This document shows, piece after piece, positions 41,892 through 50,311 of a stretch of 64,000 bases of DNA; position 1 is the stretch's first letter, and each line of letters opens with the position of its first letter. The stretch is taken from NCBI GenBank assembly GCA_050157065.1, contig CP189573.1. One strand, 5' to 3'. Both the position numbers and the translations under genes were made by a program. This stretch comes from Avipropionibacterium sp050157065 (GTDB lineage: Bacteria > Actinomycetota > Actinomycetes > Propionibacteriales > Propionibacteriaceae). The notes beneath the pieces are model-generated. The model was not told the origin of the DNA and did no database searches. It worked only from the letters and a program-made list of their open reading frames with translations.

Positions 41892-43316
41892 TCAGTGCTG
41901 CCAGAGGTGCTGGGCCGCGGCACCTGCCCGGGCCAGGGCCTGCTTGACGGGCACTCCGGTCGCGGCCGCGAGGTCGGCCACGTCGGTGAATTCGGGTTGG
42001 ACGTTCACCACCCGGCCCGAGACCCGACCGAGCTTCACCCGAACCGGGTGGCCGTCGATCCGGACGGTCTCCTCGGTACGGTCCAGCACGTGCTTGGTGA
42101 CCTCGACCTCCCGCACGCCGAGCGTGGACGTCCGCGTGATGATCACCTCGAGCAACCTCGCTCGTGCGGCCGGCGCGCACAGTACCGACAGGGTGTGTGC
42201 CGGCCGGCCCTTCTTCATGATCATGGGGGTGAGCCAGGCGTCCGCGGCACCGGCGGTGAGCAGGGTGTCCAGCACCCCGGGCCACAGCCGCGGGTCGAGG
42301 TCGTCGACATTGCACTCCAGCACGAGGCCCGGCTCGGTCGGGATCGCCGCCACCGGGGCGACTGCTTCGTCCGCTGTCGTCAGCGGGCCCGAGGCGCCGG
42401 ATGGCGTGGGGTCGGGGGCCGTGTGGCCGATCACCACGCGACAGACGTTGGCCAGGCGTTCCGGGTCGCGTGAGCCCGCTCCCGTCCCGACCGTCTCGAT
42501 GATCATGTCGGGGGCCTGGCCGTACGCGGTCGCGTACTCGGCGAGCAGGGCGGCGCCGGTCGGCGTGGTCATCTCCATCGCGACCGGGCCGCCGGTGATC
42601 ACCATCGCAGCGGCGCGAGCGAGATGGGTCACCGCCGGACCGGGGATCGGCACCCGGCCGTGCTCACCGACCACCTGCTCGCCACCGCCGACCGTGACGA
42701 CCGAGGAGGTGAGCTCCGAGATGCCCAGGTCGGCCAGTGCGGCAGCGCAGCCCACCACGTCGCCGATCGCGTCGAGAGCGCCCACCTCATGGAAGTGCAC
42801 CTCGTCCGGGCTGGTGCCATGGACCGCCGCCTCGGCTTCGGCCAGTCGACCGAACACCCCGAGGGCCCGGGTCCGCACTTCGGTCGACAGTCCGGCGGCC
42901 ATGATCAACTCGCGGACCTCCGCCCAGCTACGGGTGTGCCCGTGATCATGGGGGTGCTCGTGATCATGGACGTGTCGGTGGCCATGTCCGTCGTCGTGCC
43001 CGTGGCCGTGGCCAGGTGCGTGTGCGTGCGTGTGCCCGTGATCGTGACCATGATCAGGTGGTGGCAGGGGCGCATCCGCGGCCTGTCCCGTCCGGGTGTC
43101 GATCACGGTCGCCTTGGTGGCAGCCAGGCTGTGCCGCGAGGTCCGCTGCACGGTGATGTCCAGTGCCGGGTCCACCAGCCGTACGGCCGCCACCACCACC
43201 GCCAGGTCGGCACCGGCGTCCAGCAGGGCGCCCAGGAGCATGTCCCCGGCAACGCCGGCACCACAGTCCAGCCACGCCACCCGGGCACCGGCGGCGCCGG
43301 TGGTCGTACCGCTCAT
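41892..43316 (-). CDS. larC: Nickel-pincer cofactor biosynthesis protein LarC with histidine-rich loop
   Basis: A 474-residue LarC, the enzyme that inserts nickel into the pincer nucleotide used by lactate racemase-type enzymes. The opening VAWLDCGAGVAGDMLLGALLDAGADL and the later EVHFHEVGALDAIGDVVG, METTPTGAALL and ECNVDDLDPRLWPGVLDTLL blocks are typical. Residues 89-127 hold 18 histidines in 39 positions, nearly every second residue, a clear metal-binding stretch. Unlike some Lactobacillus larC genes no frameshift is needed. The ATG overlaps the larB stop (ATGA). LarE and the apo-enzyme LarA are not in this window. Confidence 0.95.
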   Translation of the reverse strand: MSGTTTGAAGARVAWLDCGAGVAGDMLLGALLDAGADLAVVVAAVRLVDPALDITVQRTSRHSLAATKATVIDTRTGQAADAPLPPPDHGHDHGHTHAHAPGHGHGHDDGHGHRHVHDHEHPHDHGHTRSWAEVRELIMAAGLSTEVRTRALGVFGRLAEAEAAVHGTSPDEVHFHEVGALDAIGDVVGCAAALADLGISELTSSVVTVGGGEQVVGEHGRVPIPGPAVTHLARAAAMVITGGPVAMEMTTPTGAALLAEYATAYGQAPDMIIETVGTGAGSRDPERLANVCRVVIGHTAPDPTPSGASGPLTTADEAVAPVAAIPTEPGLVLECNVDDLDPRLWPGVLDTLLTAGAADAWLTPMIMKKGRPAHTLSVLCAPAARARLLEVIITRTSTLGVREVEVTKHVLDRTEETVRIDGHPVRVKLGRVSGRVVNVQPEFTDVADLAAATGVPVKQALARAGAAAQHLWQH

Positions 43317-43990
43317 TCGGGCCGCCGGCGGGCGATCCGGGCCGCGTGCACCCCGGCGGAGAACCCGCCGTCGATGTTGGTGACGACGACCCCGGGAGCG
43401 CACGAGTTCAGCATCCCGAGCAGGGCCGAGAGCCCACCGAAGCTGGCGCCGTACCCCACCGAGGTCGGCACCGCGATCACCGGCACCCCGGTCAGCCCGC
43501 CCACGACCGACGGCAACGCGCCTTCCATCCCGGCCACCACGATCAGCACGTCCGCCGTGTCGAACTCGGGCTTCGCCTCGAGCAGCCGGTGCAGCCCGGC
43601 CACCCCGACGTCGTTGATCCGGGTGGCGTCGGCGCCGAAGCAGCGGACGGTCAGCGCCGCCTCGGCCGCGACCCGCTGGTCGGACGTGCCGCCAGAGATG
43701 ATCGCCACGGTGCCGGTCGGCTTCGGCAGCGTGCCGAGGGTGGCTGCGCGGGCGACGGTGTCGACCACCGCCTCGGGCAGGTCCTCCCCGATCCGGGTCA
43801 TCGTGTCGTCGCTGAGCCGGGTCGCCAGGGCCGCCCGGGCCGGGTGCGCAGCTCGCAACCGGCGGAGCAGGGCGACCACCTGATCGGGGGTCTTTCCCTC
43901 CCCGTACACGACCTCGGGGTCTCCGGTCCGCCGGGCGCGCTCGAGGTCAAGCCGTGCCCAGGCCTCCCGGCCGTTCCGCTCCTCGCTCAT
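43313..43990 (-). CDS. larB: Nickel-pincer cofactor biosynthesis protein LarB
   Basis: A 225-residue protein of the LarB family (C-terminal half related to PurE), which carboxylates and hydrolyses nicotinic acid adenine dinucleotide to start the pincer cofactor. The N-terminal part has DLERARRTGDPEVVYGEGKTPDQV; the PurE-like half has IISGGTSDQRVAAEAALTV, INDVGVAGLHRLL, VVAGMEGALPSVVGGL and VPTSVGYGASFGG. ATG 43990 is preceded by TATCGT at six bases, implying a leaderless transcript. It leads the larB-larC operon; the coupling of the two genes is expected, since both act on the same cofactor. Confidence 0.96.
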   Translation of the reverse strand: MSEERNGREAWARLDLERARRTGDPEVVYGEGKTPDQVVALLRRLRAAHPARAALATRLSDDTMTRIGEDLPEAVVDTVARAATLGTLPKPTGTVAIISGGTSDQRVAAEAALTVRCFGADATRINDVGVAGLHRLLEAKPEFDTADVLIVVAGMEGALPSVVGGLTGVPVIAVPTSVGYGASFGGLSALLGMLNSCAPGVVVTNIDGGFSAGVHAARIARRRPE

Positions 43991-43996
43991 CTGCGC

Positions 43997-44002
43997 ACGA
44001 TA
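43997..44002 (-). promoter_or_regulatory. -10 box for leaderless larB
   Basis: On the minus strand TATCGT (44002-43997) ends six bases before ATG 43990. Confidence 0.5.
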
Positions 44003-44079
44003 TCCCGGAGGCACCGGGCAGTTCGACGGAGCTGCGGTTGAGTCGGGGTGCTTCGAGGGCGTCGCGGGAGGGCAGCCCG

Positions 44080-44107
44080 TTGGATTCTGTGCAGAAATCT
44101 GTACAGT
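44080..44107 (+). promoter_or_regulatory. Promoter and palindromic operator of the Phd-like gene
   Basis: TTGGAT (44080-44085), 16 bases, TACAGT (44102-44107), then six bases to ATG 44114. Two palindromes overlap it: TTCTGTGCAGAA (44085-44096, one mismatched pair) and CTGTACAG (44099-44106, perfect). Phd antitoxins repress their own promoter through such sites. Confidence 0.55.
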
Positions 44108-44113
44108 TGCTGT

Positions 44114-44662
44114 ATGGCGGTTTTCGCTGCAGCTCCGCACGCGGTCTCGGTGTCCGAGGCGGCGACTCGAGGCATCTCGAGCCTGGTCAGGTCGGCCGAG
44201 CGCGGGGAGGACGTCGTGGTCGAGCGCCATGGCAAGGCTGTGGCCGCGGTCGTTGGCATGGCCCATTTGGAGGAGATCCGCCGCCTCGAGCAGGACTTGC
44301 GGGAGAGCGTGCTGCTCCTCGCGCGGGTGGCGACCGACAGTGGTGCCCGTACGGATCTGGACACCGCGATCGAGGCGCTCGGCCTAAACCGTGGCGAACT
44401 CGAGGCTGAATTGGCCGACGATCGGGTGTCGGCGTTGGAAGAGTCGCCGCACACGATTCCACTGGCCGAAGCGCTGTCAGCACTGGGAAGGGTGATCTAC
44501 GGGCTGGAAGCTGCGACCGAGCCCGCTGTTGATCAGGTGCCGGACTGGCTGGTGCACACACTGGTGAACGTGGTGAAGATGCCTCGGCAGGAGGTCGACC
44601 GGCTGACACCTGCCCAGGCGCATCAGGTCTGGGATGCCTACGTCAGCTCGCCAAGGGACTGA
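44114..44662 (+). CDS. Phd/YefM-like antitoxin domain with C-terminal extension, no toxin partner
   Basis: A 182-residue protein. Residues 8-55 match the Phd/YefM DNA-binding fold: AVSVSEAATRGISSLVRSAERGEDVVVERHGKAVAAVVG. A helix follows (LEEIRRLEQDLRESVLLLARVATD), where antitoxins usually end at 80-90 residues. Here about 100 more residues form a second helical part (LDTAIEALGLNRGELEAELAD, DWLVHTLVNVVKMPRQEVDRL). No small toxin gene flanks it; pheA follows at 64 bases. It may be a regulator derived from an antitoxin or a self-contained module. The promoter shows palindromes consistent with autoregulation. Confidence 0.83.
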   Translation: MAVFAAAPHAVSVSEAATRGISSLVRSAERGEDVVVERHGKAVAAVVGMAHLEEIRRLEQDLRESVLLLARVATDSGARTDLDTAIEALGLNRGELEAELADDRVSALEESPHTIPLAEALSALGRVIYGLEAATEPAVDQVPDWLVHTLVNVVKMPRQEVDRLTPAQAHQVWDAYVSSPRD

Positions 44663-44714
44663 AGAGAAGCGGCGACGTCTCCAACACCGTGGGCGACGAC
44701 TCACGGCACGTCGC

Positions 44715-44720
44715 TACGCT
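44715..44720 (+). promoter_or_regulatory. -10 box for leaderless pheA
   Basis: TACGCT ends six bases before GTG 44727. No ribosome binding site is present. Confidence 0.5.
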
Positions 44721-44726
44721 GGGGCC

Positions 44727-45650
44727 GTGTCCACACCACGCACGTACGGCTACCTCGGGCCGGAGGCGACGTTCACCCACCAGGCGTTGCTGCAGCTCGA
44801 CGACGTCGTCGATCCGCGGCCGTTCCCCGACGTCCTGGCCGCCATCGACGCGGTGGTCGAGGGCACGATCGACGCCGCGCTGGTGCCGATCGAGAACTCC
44901 GTCGAGGGTGGGGTGTCGGCCACCCTCGACCACCTCGCTGCTGCCGACGGTTTGATGATCACCGCCGAGGTGCTGCTGCCGGTGCGGTTCGTGTTGTGCG
45001 CGACCGCCGGGACCACCATGGGGTCGATCACCGAGATCCTCACCCACCCGGTCGCCGACGCCCAGGTCCGCGGCTGGCTGTCGACCAACCTGCCCGCGGT
45101 TCCGGTACGGCACGTCGGCTCGACCGCCGGGGCGGCGGCCGAGCTCGCGGCCGATCCACGACCGGGTCGGGCCGCGGTCTGCGCCGAGATCGCCGCCGAG
45201 ACGTACCAGGTGCCGGTGCTGGTGGAGGAGATCGCCGACAACGACCTCGCCGTCACCCGGTTCGTCGTGATCAGCCGGGTCGCCCGGCCCACGCCGCCCA
45301 CCGGTGCCGACAAGACCACCTTGGTGCTGTTCCAGCGCGAGGACCACTCCGGTGCGCTGCTGGAGATCCTTGACCAGTTCGCCAGCCGCGGCATCAACCT
45401 GTGCCGGATCGAGTCCCGACCCACCAAGACCACCTTGGGCAGCTACTGCTTCAGCGTCGATGCCGAGGGGCACCTCGCCGACGCCCGGATGGGGGAGGCG
45501 CTGCTCGGCCTGCACCGGGTCTGCAAGGACGTGAAGTTCCTCGGTTCCTACCCGCGGGCCGACGGGCAGGCCCCGGTGATCACCCCCGGTACGGCCAACG
45601 CCGACTTCGCCGCCGCCGCCGCGTGGCTGGCCCAACTCCGCGGCCGCTGA
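44727..45650 (+). CDS. pheA: Prephenate dehydratase
   Basis: A 307-residue cytoplasmic enzyme that turns prephenate into phenylpyruvate, the branch step to phenylalanine. The catalytic domain (1-185) has YGYLGPEATFTHQAL, VPIENSVEGGVSATLDHL and the TRF triad in LAVTRFVVI near 180. An ACT regulatory domain (about 198-275) follows with DHSGALLEILDQFASRGINLCRIESRPTK, where the GAL and ESRP motifs bind phenylalanine for feedback inhibition. There is no chorismate mutase part, as usual in Actinobacteria. GTG 44727 is set by the -10 box six bases upstream. Confidence 0.96.
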   Translation: MSTPRTYGYLGPEATFTHQALLQLDDVVDPRPFPDVLAAIDAVVEGTIDAALVPIENSVEGGVSATLDHLAAADGLMITAEVLLPVRFVLCATAGTTMGSITEILTHPVADAQVRGWLSTNLPAVPVRHVGSTAGAAAELAADPRPGRAAVCAEIAAETYQVPVLVEEIADNDLAVTRFVVISRVARPTPPTGADKTTLVLFQREDHSGALLEILDQFASRGINLCRIESRPTKTTLGSYCFSVDAEGHLADARMGEALLGLHRVCKDVKFLGSYPRADGQAPVITPGTANADFAAAAAWLAQLRGR

Positions 45651-45734
45651 CGGGCCCCACGACGAGCGGGCCCACCCGAGCCGCCCGACCCCACCGCGGG
45701 CACGATGGAACTTTCTGCAACACCCTTCCGGGAC

Positions 45735-45755
45735 AGCGGTACGTACCGCTAGTCT
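45735..45755 (+). promoter_or_regulatory. 16-bp perfect palindrome overlapping a -10 box
   Basis: AGCGGTACGTACCGCT (45735-45750) is a perfect palindrome with a central CG, the form favoured by LacI-family repressors. Its last base begins the -10 hexamer TAGTCT (45750-45755). It would control the secreted propeller gene that starts at 45810. Confidence 0.55.
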
Positions 45756-45809
45756 CGGCGTGACCGGCACTGCCGCCGGTCCCCGTTGACCCGAAGGAGT
45801 GTCACCGAC

Positions 45810-48572
45810 GTGACCACTGCCCGCCCCCACCCCCTGCGTACTCCCGTCCTCACGGTGCTGCTCGCCGGGCTCCTGCTGTTGACCCTGGTCGGCCCGGCCG
45901 TGCAGGCCGATTCCGGTCCGGCCGCCGAGGAGAGCCCCAACCTGCTCGGCAACCCTGGCTTCGAGGAGGGCGCCGCGCCGGACACGCTGGCCCACTGGGC
46001 GCCGTGGTCGGCCTCCTCGGCCCAGCTCTTCACCACCGCGACCGACCCGGTCAGTGAGGGGACCAAGAGCCTGCGACTGACCGATCCGTCGGCGGAGAAG
46101 GGCGGCGGACTCATCAGCGCACCGATGTCGGTCGATCCCGACGTGGTGTACGAGGTGGGGCTGGACGCCTACGTCACCAGCGGCTGGTTCTCGATCATCG
46201 TCTACTTCTACGACGCGGCCGGCGAACAGGTGAGTGCCAAGCAGCAGGCGGTGAGGGTCGGCTTCGACGCATGGCAGCGGGTCGAACTGGACTTCTACGC
46301 ACCGCCGGCGGCCGGCTCGGCCGCGGTGATGGTGTACGCCCCGATCGGCAGCACCACCGACACCTGGATCGACAACATGCACTTCGGTTTCGCGACCCCG
46401 GACGAGCCGGGCGAACCCGGCGAGGATCCGCGGGTGGCAGCGGTGCTCGCGGAGAACGCAGACGTCCGCCACCTCGGCCAGCCGGTGCAGACCCGTGACG
46501 GGTCGATGCCCGCCGTCGGCCAGCAGGACGGCCGCTGGGTGTCGTACCAGGTCTTCAAGGGGGAGCCCAACACCGAGTCACCGGGAACCCTGACGGTCAC
46601 CGACATCGAGACCGGCGAACTGTTGCAGACCCGCCCGATGCAGACCGTCTCCAATGCGTACGGCATCGTCACCGCCACCGACGGCCGGGTCTACATGGCC
46701 ACCGCCGGCGACACCCACCTGTGGGTCTACAACCCCGAGACCAAGCAGGTGCGCGACATCGGCAAGGTCGGCACCAGCACCGCGATCTTCGGGATCACCC
46801 CCGGGCCGGACGGCACGGTGTACATCGGCGGCTACCCCGAGGCGCGCGTCTACCAGTACGACCCGACCACCGACATGATCAACGACCTCGGGCTGGTCAG
46901 CGCCACCGAGCCGTACGCCCGTTCGGTCGCCTACGACCACGAGACCGACGAACTGTTCGTCGGCGTCGGCGGTCAGAAGGCGAGCATCTGGCGCTGGACC
47001 GAAGGCGGTCACGGCGAGCTGACCCGGATCACCGACGAGACCAACGCCCCCGGTCTGGAGAGCGAGTCGATGCTGGTCGCGATGTCAGTGGTCAACGGCC
47101 GGATCTTCGCCCGGACTAAGAATGTTGCGCTGTTCGTGATGCAGCCGAACGGGACTGTTGATCACTGGAACAAGGGCGAGAAGGCGGTGTACGGGTACCG
47201 CTTCTTCGCCCACCCCACCGACCCCGACCTCGTGCTGTACGGCTTCGCCGGCGACCTCTATTACTACGACATCGAGGCGAAGACGAAGCGTGTCGCGTAC
47301 GAGGGGGTGGCCGGCTATCTGGGCGACATGGCCTGGGTCGACGTCCCCGGTGACGATCCCGAATGGCCGGGGATGACCATCTACGGCACCGACGTGGACG
47401 GTGTCATCCGGCTCAACCTCAGCAGCGGCTCGAAGGAGACCCACGAGGTCGGCTTCGGGCAACCGACGGTCATCCAGTCGATCTTCCGTGGTCCCGACGA
47501 CACCATGTGGGCCTCCGGGTTCGGCGGCGGACTGGCCCAGGTCAGCCTCGACGGGACGGAGCAGTTCCCGACCTTGGCGCAGGGCCAGTTCGAGTCCGCC
47601 ATCGTCCGGCAGGACAAGATCATCATCGCCTCGTACGGCAATGCGCGGGTCAACGAGTTCGACCCGACCAAGCCCACGCAAGCGGCCCGACTGCTGTTCG
47701 ACGGCCACGCCGAGGGACAGGACCGGCCGATGACGATGGCGTACAACCAGGAACGCGACGAGTTGTACGTCGGCGCGATCGCCGGGTACGGCCTCAACCA
47801 GGGTGGCTTCGCGGTGTACGACTTCGCGACCGGCGAGCACCGGTGGTTCACCGACGACCTCGTGTTGCGGCAGTCGGTGATCTCGGTGCTGTACAACCCG
47901 AACGACGGTCTCGTCTACATCGGCACCACGCTGGACGGCGGCCTCGCCTCCGATCCGACCGATGCCACCGAGGCCAAGATCATCGTGTGGGATCCGGTCA
48001 CCCGGCAGCCGGTCCGCGAGTTCGTGCCCGTCGCCGGCAAGGAAGGTGTGACCGGTCTGGTCGTCGGCCCGGACCAGAAGGTCTGGGGCATCGCCGAGAA
48101 CGTCCTGTTCACGCTGAACGGCGACGGGACGGCGGTCGAGTACGCCGAGCAGATCGGGATCCCGGAGTACCCGGATCGCACGATCTGGAAGTGGGCCCAG
48201 CTGCACGTGTCGCCCATCGACGGCAATGTGTACGGCACGGTCCGCAACCGGCTGTTCATGATCAACGGCGAGACCAAGGAGTACACGACACTGCTGAACG
48301 GCACCGGCAAGTACGCCGAGCTGAACGCCCGAGGCGACGTGTTCTTCGAGGGCCTGGGCTCGCACGTCTTCACCTACGTGGTGCCGCAGCCGATCACCGA
48401 CGTGACCGCTGAGCAGAAGTGCCTCGCCGTCCGGGCCACCACTGAGGGCCGCGCCCTCGACCTGTCCGGACTCAGCGGCCGCGGGGAAGCAGGGAAGAAG
48501 GTGGTCCAACGCATCGTCGACGGCGTGAAGGCCGGACACGGCGAGGAACTCGAGTCCGCGTACTGCAGCTGA
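45810..48572 (+). CDS. Large secreted protein: CBM-like domain plus beta-propeller
   Basis: A 920-residue exported protein. A Sec signal peptide (RTPVLTVLLAGLLLLTLVGPAVQA) is followed by a jelly-roll CBM-like domain (about 38-190; NLLGNPGFEEG, WIDNMHFGFATP). From about 210 to 870 come propeller blades of the SMP-30/YncE/WD40 sort, with recurring G-x-VY-I/M-G/A-T strands (DGRVYMATAGDTHLWVYNP, GTVYIGGYPEARVYQYDP, DGLVYIGTTLDGGL). The C-terminal 60 residues carry a cysteine pair. The fold suits glycan binding or lyase/lactonase chemistry, but no active site is evident. AAGGAG lies before GTG 45810. Confidence 0.85.
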   Translation: MTTARPHPLRTPVLTVLLAGLLLLTLVGPAVQADSGPAAEESPNLLGNPGFEEGAAPDTLAHWAPWSASSAQLFTTATDPVSEGTKSLRLTDPSAEKGGGLISAPMSVDPDVVYEVGLDAYVTSGWFSIIVYFYDAAGEQVSAKQQAVRVGFDAWQRVELDFYAPPAAGSAAVMVYAPIGSTTDTWIDNMHFGFATPDEPGEPGEDPRVAAVLAENADVRHLGQPVQTRDGSMPAVGQQDGRWVSYQVFKGEPNTESPGTLTVTDIETGELLQTRPMQTVSNAYGIVTATDGRVYMATAGDTHLWVYNPETKQVRDIGKVGTSTAIFGITPGPDGTVYIGGYPEARVYQYDPTTDMINDLGLVSATEPYARSVAYDHETDELFVGVGGQKASIWRWTEGGHGELTRITDETNAPGLESESMLVAMSVVNGRIFARTKNVALFVMQPNGTVDHWNKGEKAVYGYRFFAHPTDPDLVLYGFAGDLYYYDIEAKTKRVAYEGVAGYLGDMAWVDVPGDDPEWPGMTIYGTDVDGVIRLNLSSGSKETHEVGFGQPTVIQSIFRGPDDTMWASGFGGGLAQVSLDGTEQFPTLAQGQFESAIVRQDKIIIASYGNARVNEFDPTKPTQAARLLFDGHAEGQDRPMTMAYNQERDELYVGAIAGYGLNQGGFAVYDFATGEHRWFTDDLVLRQSVISVLYNPNDGLVYIGTTLDGGLASDPTDATEAKIIVWDPVTRQPVREFVPVAGKEGVTGLVVGPDQKVWGIAENVLFTLNGDGTAVEYAEQIGIPEYPDRTIWKWAQLHVSPIDGNVYGTVRNRLFMINGETKEYTTLLNGTGKYAELNARGDVFFEGLGSHVFTYVVPQPITDVTAEQKCLAVRATTEGRALDLSGLSGRGEAGKKVVQRIVDGVKAGHGEELESAYCS

Positions 48573-48592
48573 ACGATCACCCGGCACCCACG

Positions 48593-48661
48593 CCCGGCGA
48601 GCTGGTCGAGACGCACCCCACGTCCGTCGCGCACCCCACGCCCGGCGAGCTGGTCGAGACG
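48593..48661. repeat. Two GTCGAG-type repeats between convergent genes
   Basis: CCCGGCGAGCTGGTCGAGACG occurs at 48593-48613 and 48641-48661, each within a longer repeated block (CACCCACG or CACCCCACG precedes it). It is a variant of the repeats near the secretion locus. Confidence 0.6.
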
Positions 48662-48666
48662 CCGAC

Positions 48667-50277
48667 TCAGCGGGCGAGCTCGGCCGGCTGGTCGCTGCGT
48701 GGCACCCGGATGGTCAACGCGTGGTGGTCGATCTCGAACACCACGTGCTGGGCCTCCCCTGCGGCGTCACCGTCGAGCTGGTACTCCCGCGGCTCGTCCA
48801 GGTGCATCACCACCTTGCGGGCGGTGTGGCGCTGCAGTTGATCACTGCTGCGGTCACGTCGGGCGATCACCTTCGCGGTCAGGGTCACCTTGTCGCGCCA
48901 CGTCCGGGGCGCGGCGGCGAGCAGGTCCAGCAGGCCGTCGTCGACCTTGGCGTCGGGGATCAACGGGATGCCGCCCTGCAGGAAGCCGACGTTGCCGACC
49001 ACCAACACCAGGAAGTCCTGGGTCGGCTGACGTTCCCCGTCCACGCTGATCCGGACGGCGACCGGCGGGTGGTTGACGTGCTGGGCGGCCGACACGAAGT
49101 AGGCGGCCGAACCGACGGCCTTCTTCAGGCTGACATCGGTGTTGCCGAGGATGGCGGCGTCGATCCCGATCCCTGCCATCACGGCGAAGTGGGTGGGTTC
49201 GTGTTCGTCGACGGTGATCTTGACCAGGTCGATCCTGCGGGTGTCGCCGTCGAAGGCGACCTCGAGCGCGTCGGCCTCGTCGAGCGGGATCCCGAGGTTG
49301 CGGGCCAGCAGGTTGCCGGTGCCCGCCGGGATCAACCCGAACGGGATCCCGGTGCCCGCCAGGCCGGAGCTGACGACCCGGATCGTGCCGTCGCCACCGG
49401 CCCCGAGCACCAGGTCGACCCCCTTGCGTACGGCCACCTCGGTCATCGCCCGTCCCGGGTCATCCGGCGTCGTCTCCAACCACAACGTCCGGCTGTACCC
49501 GCGCCGCTGCAGCTCGTACTCCACGTGGCGACGGAAGGTCACCCAGTTGGTCACCTTGATCGGGTTGAAGATCACCGCACACCGCGGCCCGGTCGGCTCG
49601 GGCGGTGCAGGTCGGCTGTCGACCCACAGCAGGTCCTGCCAACGGTGCGGCAGGACGTGCACGTCGGCGGCCACCAGGGCGACCGCAGCCGAGGCCCCGC
49701 CGAGCAGGGCGCCGCCGATGATGTCGGACATCCAGTGCGCCGACATCACCCACCGGTCGAGGGCCACCACCAGCACCAGCGCCGCCGACCCGATCGTCCA
49801 CCACCGGCGGGTCCACTTGCTCCGGCGGGTCACCGTCATCACCGCACCGACCATCACCGCCGCCGCGACCGCCGCGGTGACGTGTCCCGACGGGTAGGCG
49901 AAGCTGGTGACGGTGATCGACTCCATGGCCTGCTCGGGGCGCGCCCGGCCCACCACTCGGCGCAGCAGGGCGGCACCGCCGCCGGCCAGCAGCACGGTCA
50001 GCACCAGGGCCGCGGCGACGTTGCGCAGCCGATGCCGTACGGCCCACAGCGCGAGTCCCAGCAGCGCCCCGTACAACAGCCACGGATAGGTGACCAGTGC
50101 AACGGTGGTGAGGATCTGCCCGAGCGACGACAGCGGATCCACCGGCGGTGCGAGCAACTGCCGGTCCAACGAGGGGATGGTCCAGGTCCGCAGCACCAGG
50201 ATCGTCCAGACCGTGAAGCCCATGACGAGACCGGTCGTGATCAACAGACCGGAGCGTGACGGAGGCCGACGTGCCAT
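48667..50277 (-). CDS. PAP2 phosphatase fused to diacylglycerol/sphingosine kinase-type lipid kinase
   Basis: A 536-residue bifunctional membrane protein. The N-terminal half (about 1-215) has six membrane helices and the three PAP2 motifs: RRVVGRARP near 110, YPSGH near 130 and MSAHWMSDIIGG near 185. The C-terminal half (about 230-536) is a DAGK catalytic domain: CAVIFNPIK, LVLGAGGDGTIRVVSSGLAGTG with the nucleotide-binding GGDGT, GLIPAGTGNLLARN and GDAAGEAQ. Such fusions may dephosphorylate and rephosphorylate lipids during cell-envelope lipid turnover; the net reaction is unproven. ATG 50277 follows a TAGGTT -10 box by seven bases. Divergent from serS with only 34 bases between. Confidence 0.92.
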   Translation of the reverse strand: MARRPPSRSGLLITTGLVMGFTVWTILVLRTWTIPSLDRQLLAPPVDPLSSLGQILTTVALVTYPWLLYGALLGLALWAVRHRLRNVAAALVLTVLLAGGGAALLRRVVGRARPEQAMESITVTSFAYPSGHVTAAVAAAVMVGAVMTVTRRSKWTRRWWTIGSAALVLVVALDRWVMSAHWMSDIIGGALLGGASAAVALVAADVHVLPHRWQDLLWVDSRPAPPEPTGPRCAVIFNPIKVTNWVTFRRHVEYELQRRGYSRTLWLETTPDDPGRAMTEVAVRKGVDLVLGAGGDGTIRVVSSGLAGTGIPFGLIPAGTGNLLARNLGIPLDEADALEVAFDGDTRRIDLVKITVDEHEPTHFAVMAGIGIDAAILGNTDVSLKKAVGSAAYFVSAAQHVNHPPVAVRISVDGERQPTQDFLVLVVGNVGFLQGGIPLIPDAKVDDGLLDLLAAAPRTWRDKVTLTAKVIARRDRSSDQLQRHTARKVVMHLDEPREYQLDGDAAGEAQHVVFEIDHHALTIRVPRSDQPAELAR

Positions 50278-50284
50278 GATCGAC

Positions 50285-50305
50285 AACCTAGCCGCTCGGT
50301 AGGCT
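50285..50305. promoter_or_regulatory. Overlapping divergent promoters of the PAP2-DAGK gene and serS
   Basis: TAGGTT on the minus strand (50290-50285) lies seven bases before ATG 50277; TAGGCT on the plus strand (50300-50305) lies six bases before GTG 50312. Both fit in a 34-base gap, so each promoter's -35 zone is inside the other gene. Confidence 0.5.
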
Positions 50306-50311
50306 GGAGCC

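Noticed and set aside
41892..43316. Programmed frameshift in larC
   Set aside because: The reading frame is continuous through both LarC halves, so no frameshift is needed.
44663..44726. Small toxin gene after the Phd-like antitoxin
   Set aside because: Only 64 bases separate it from pheA, which has its own promoter; no toxin can fit.
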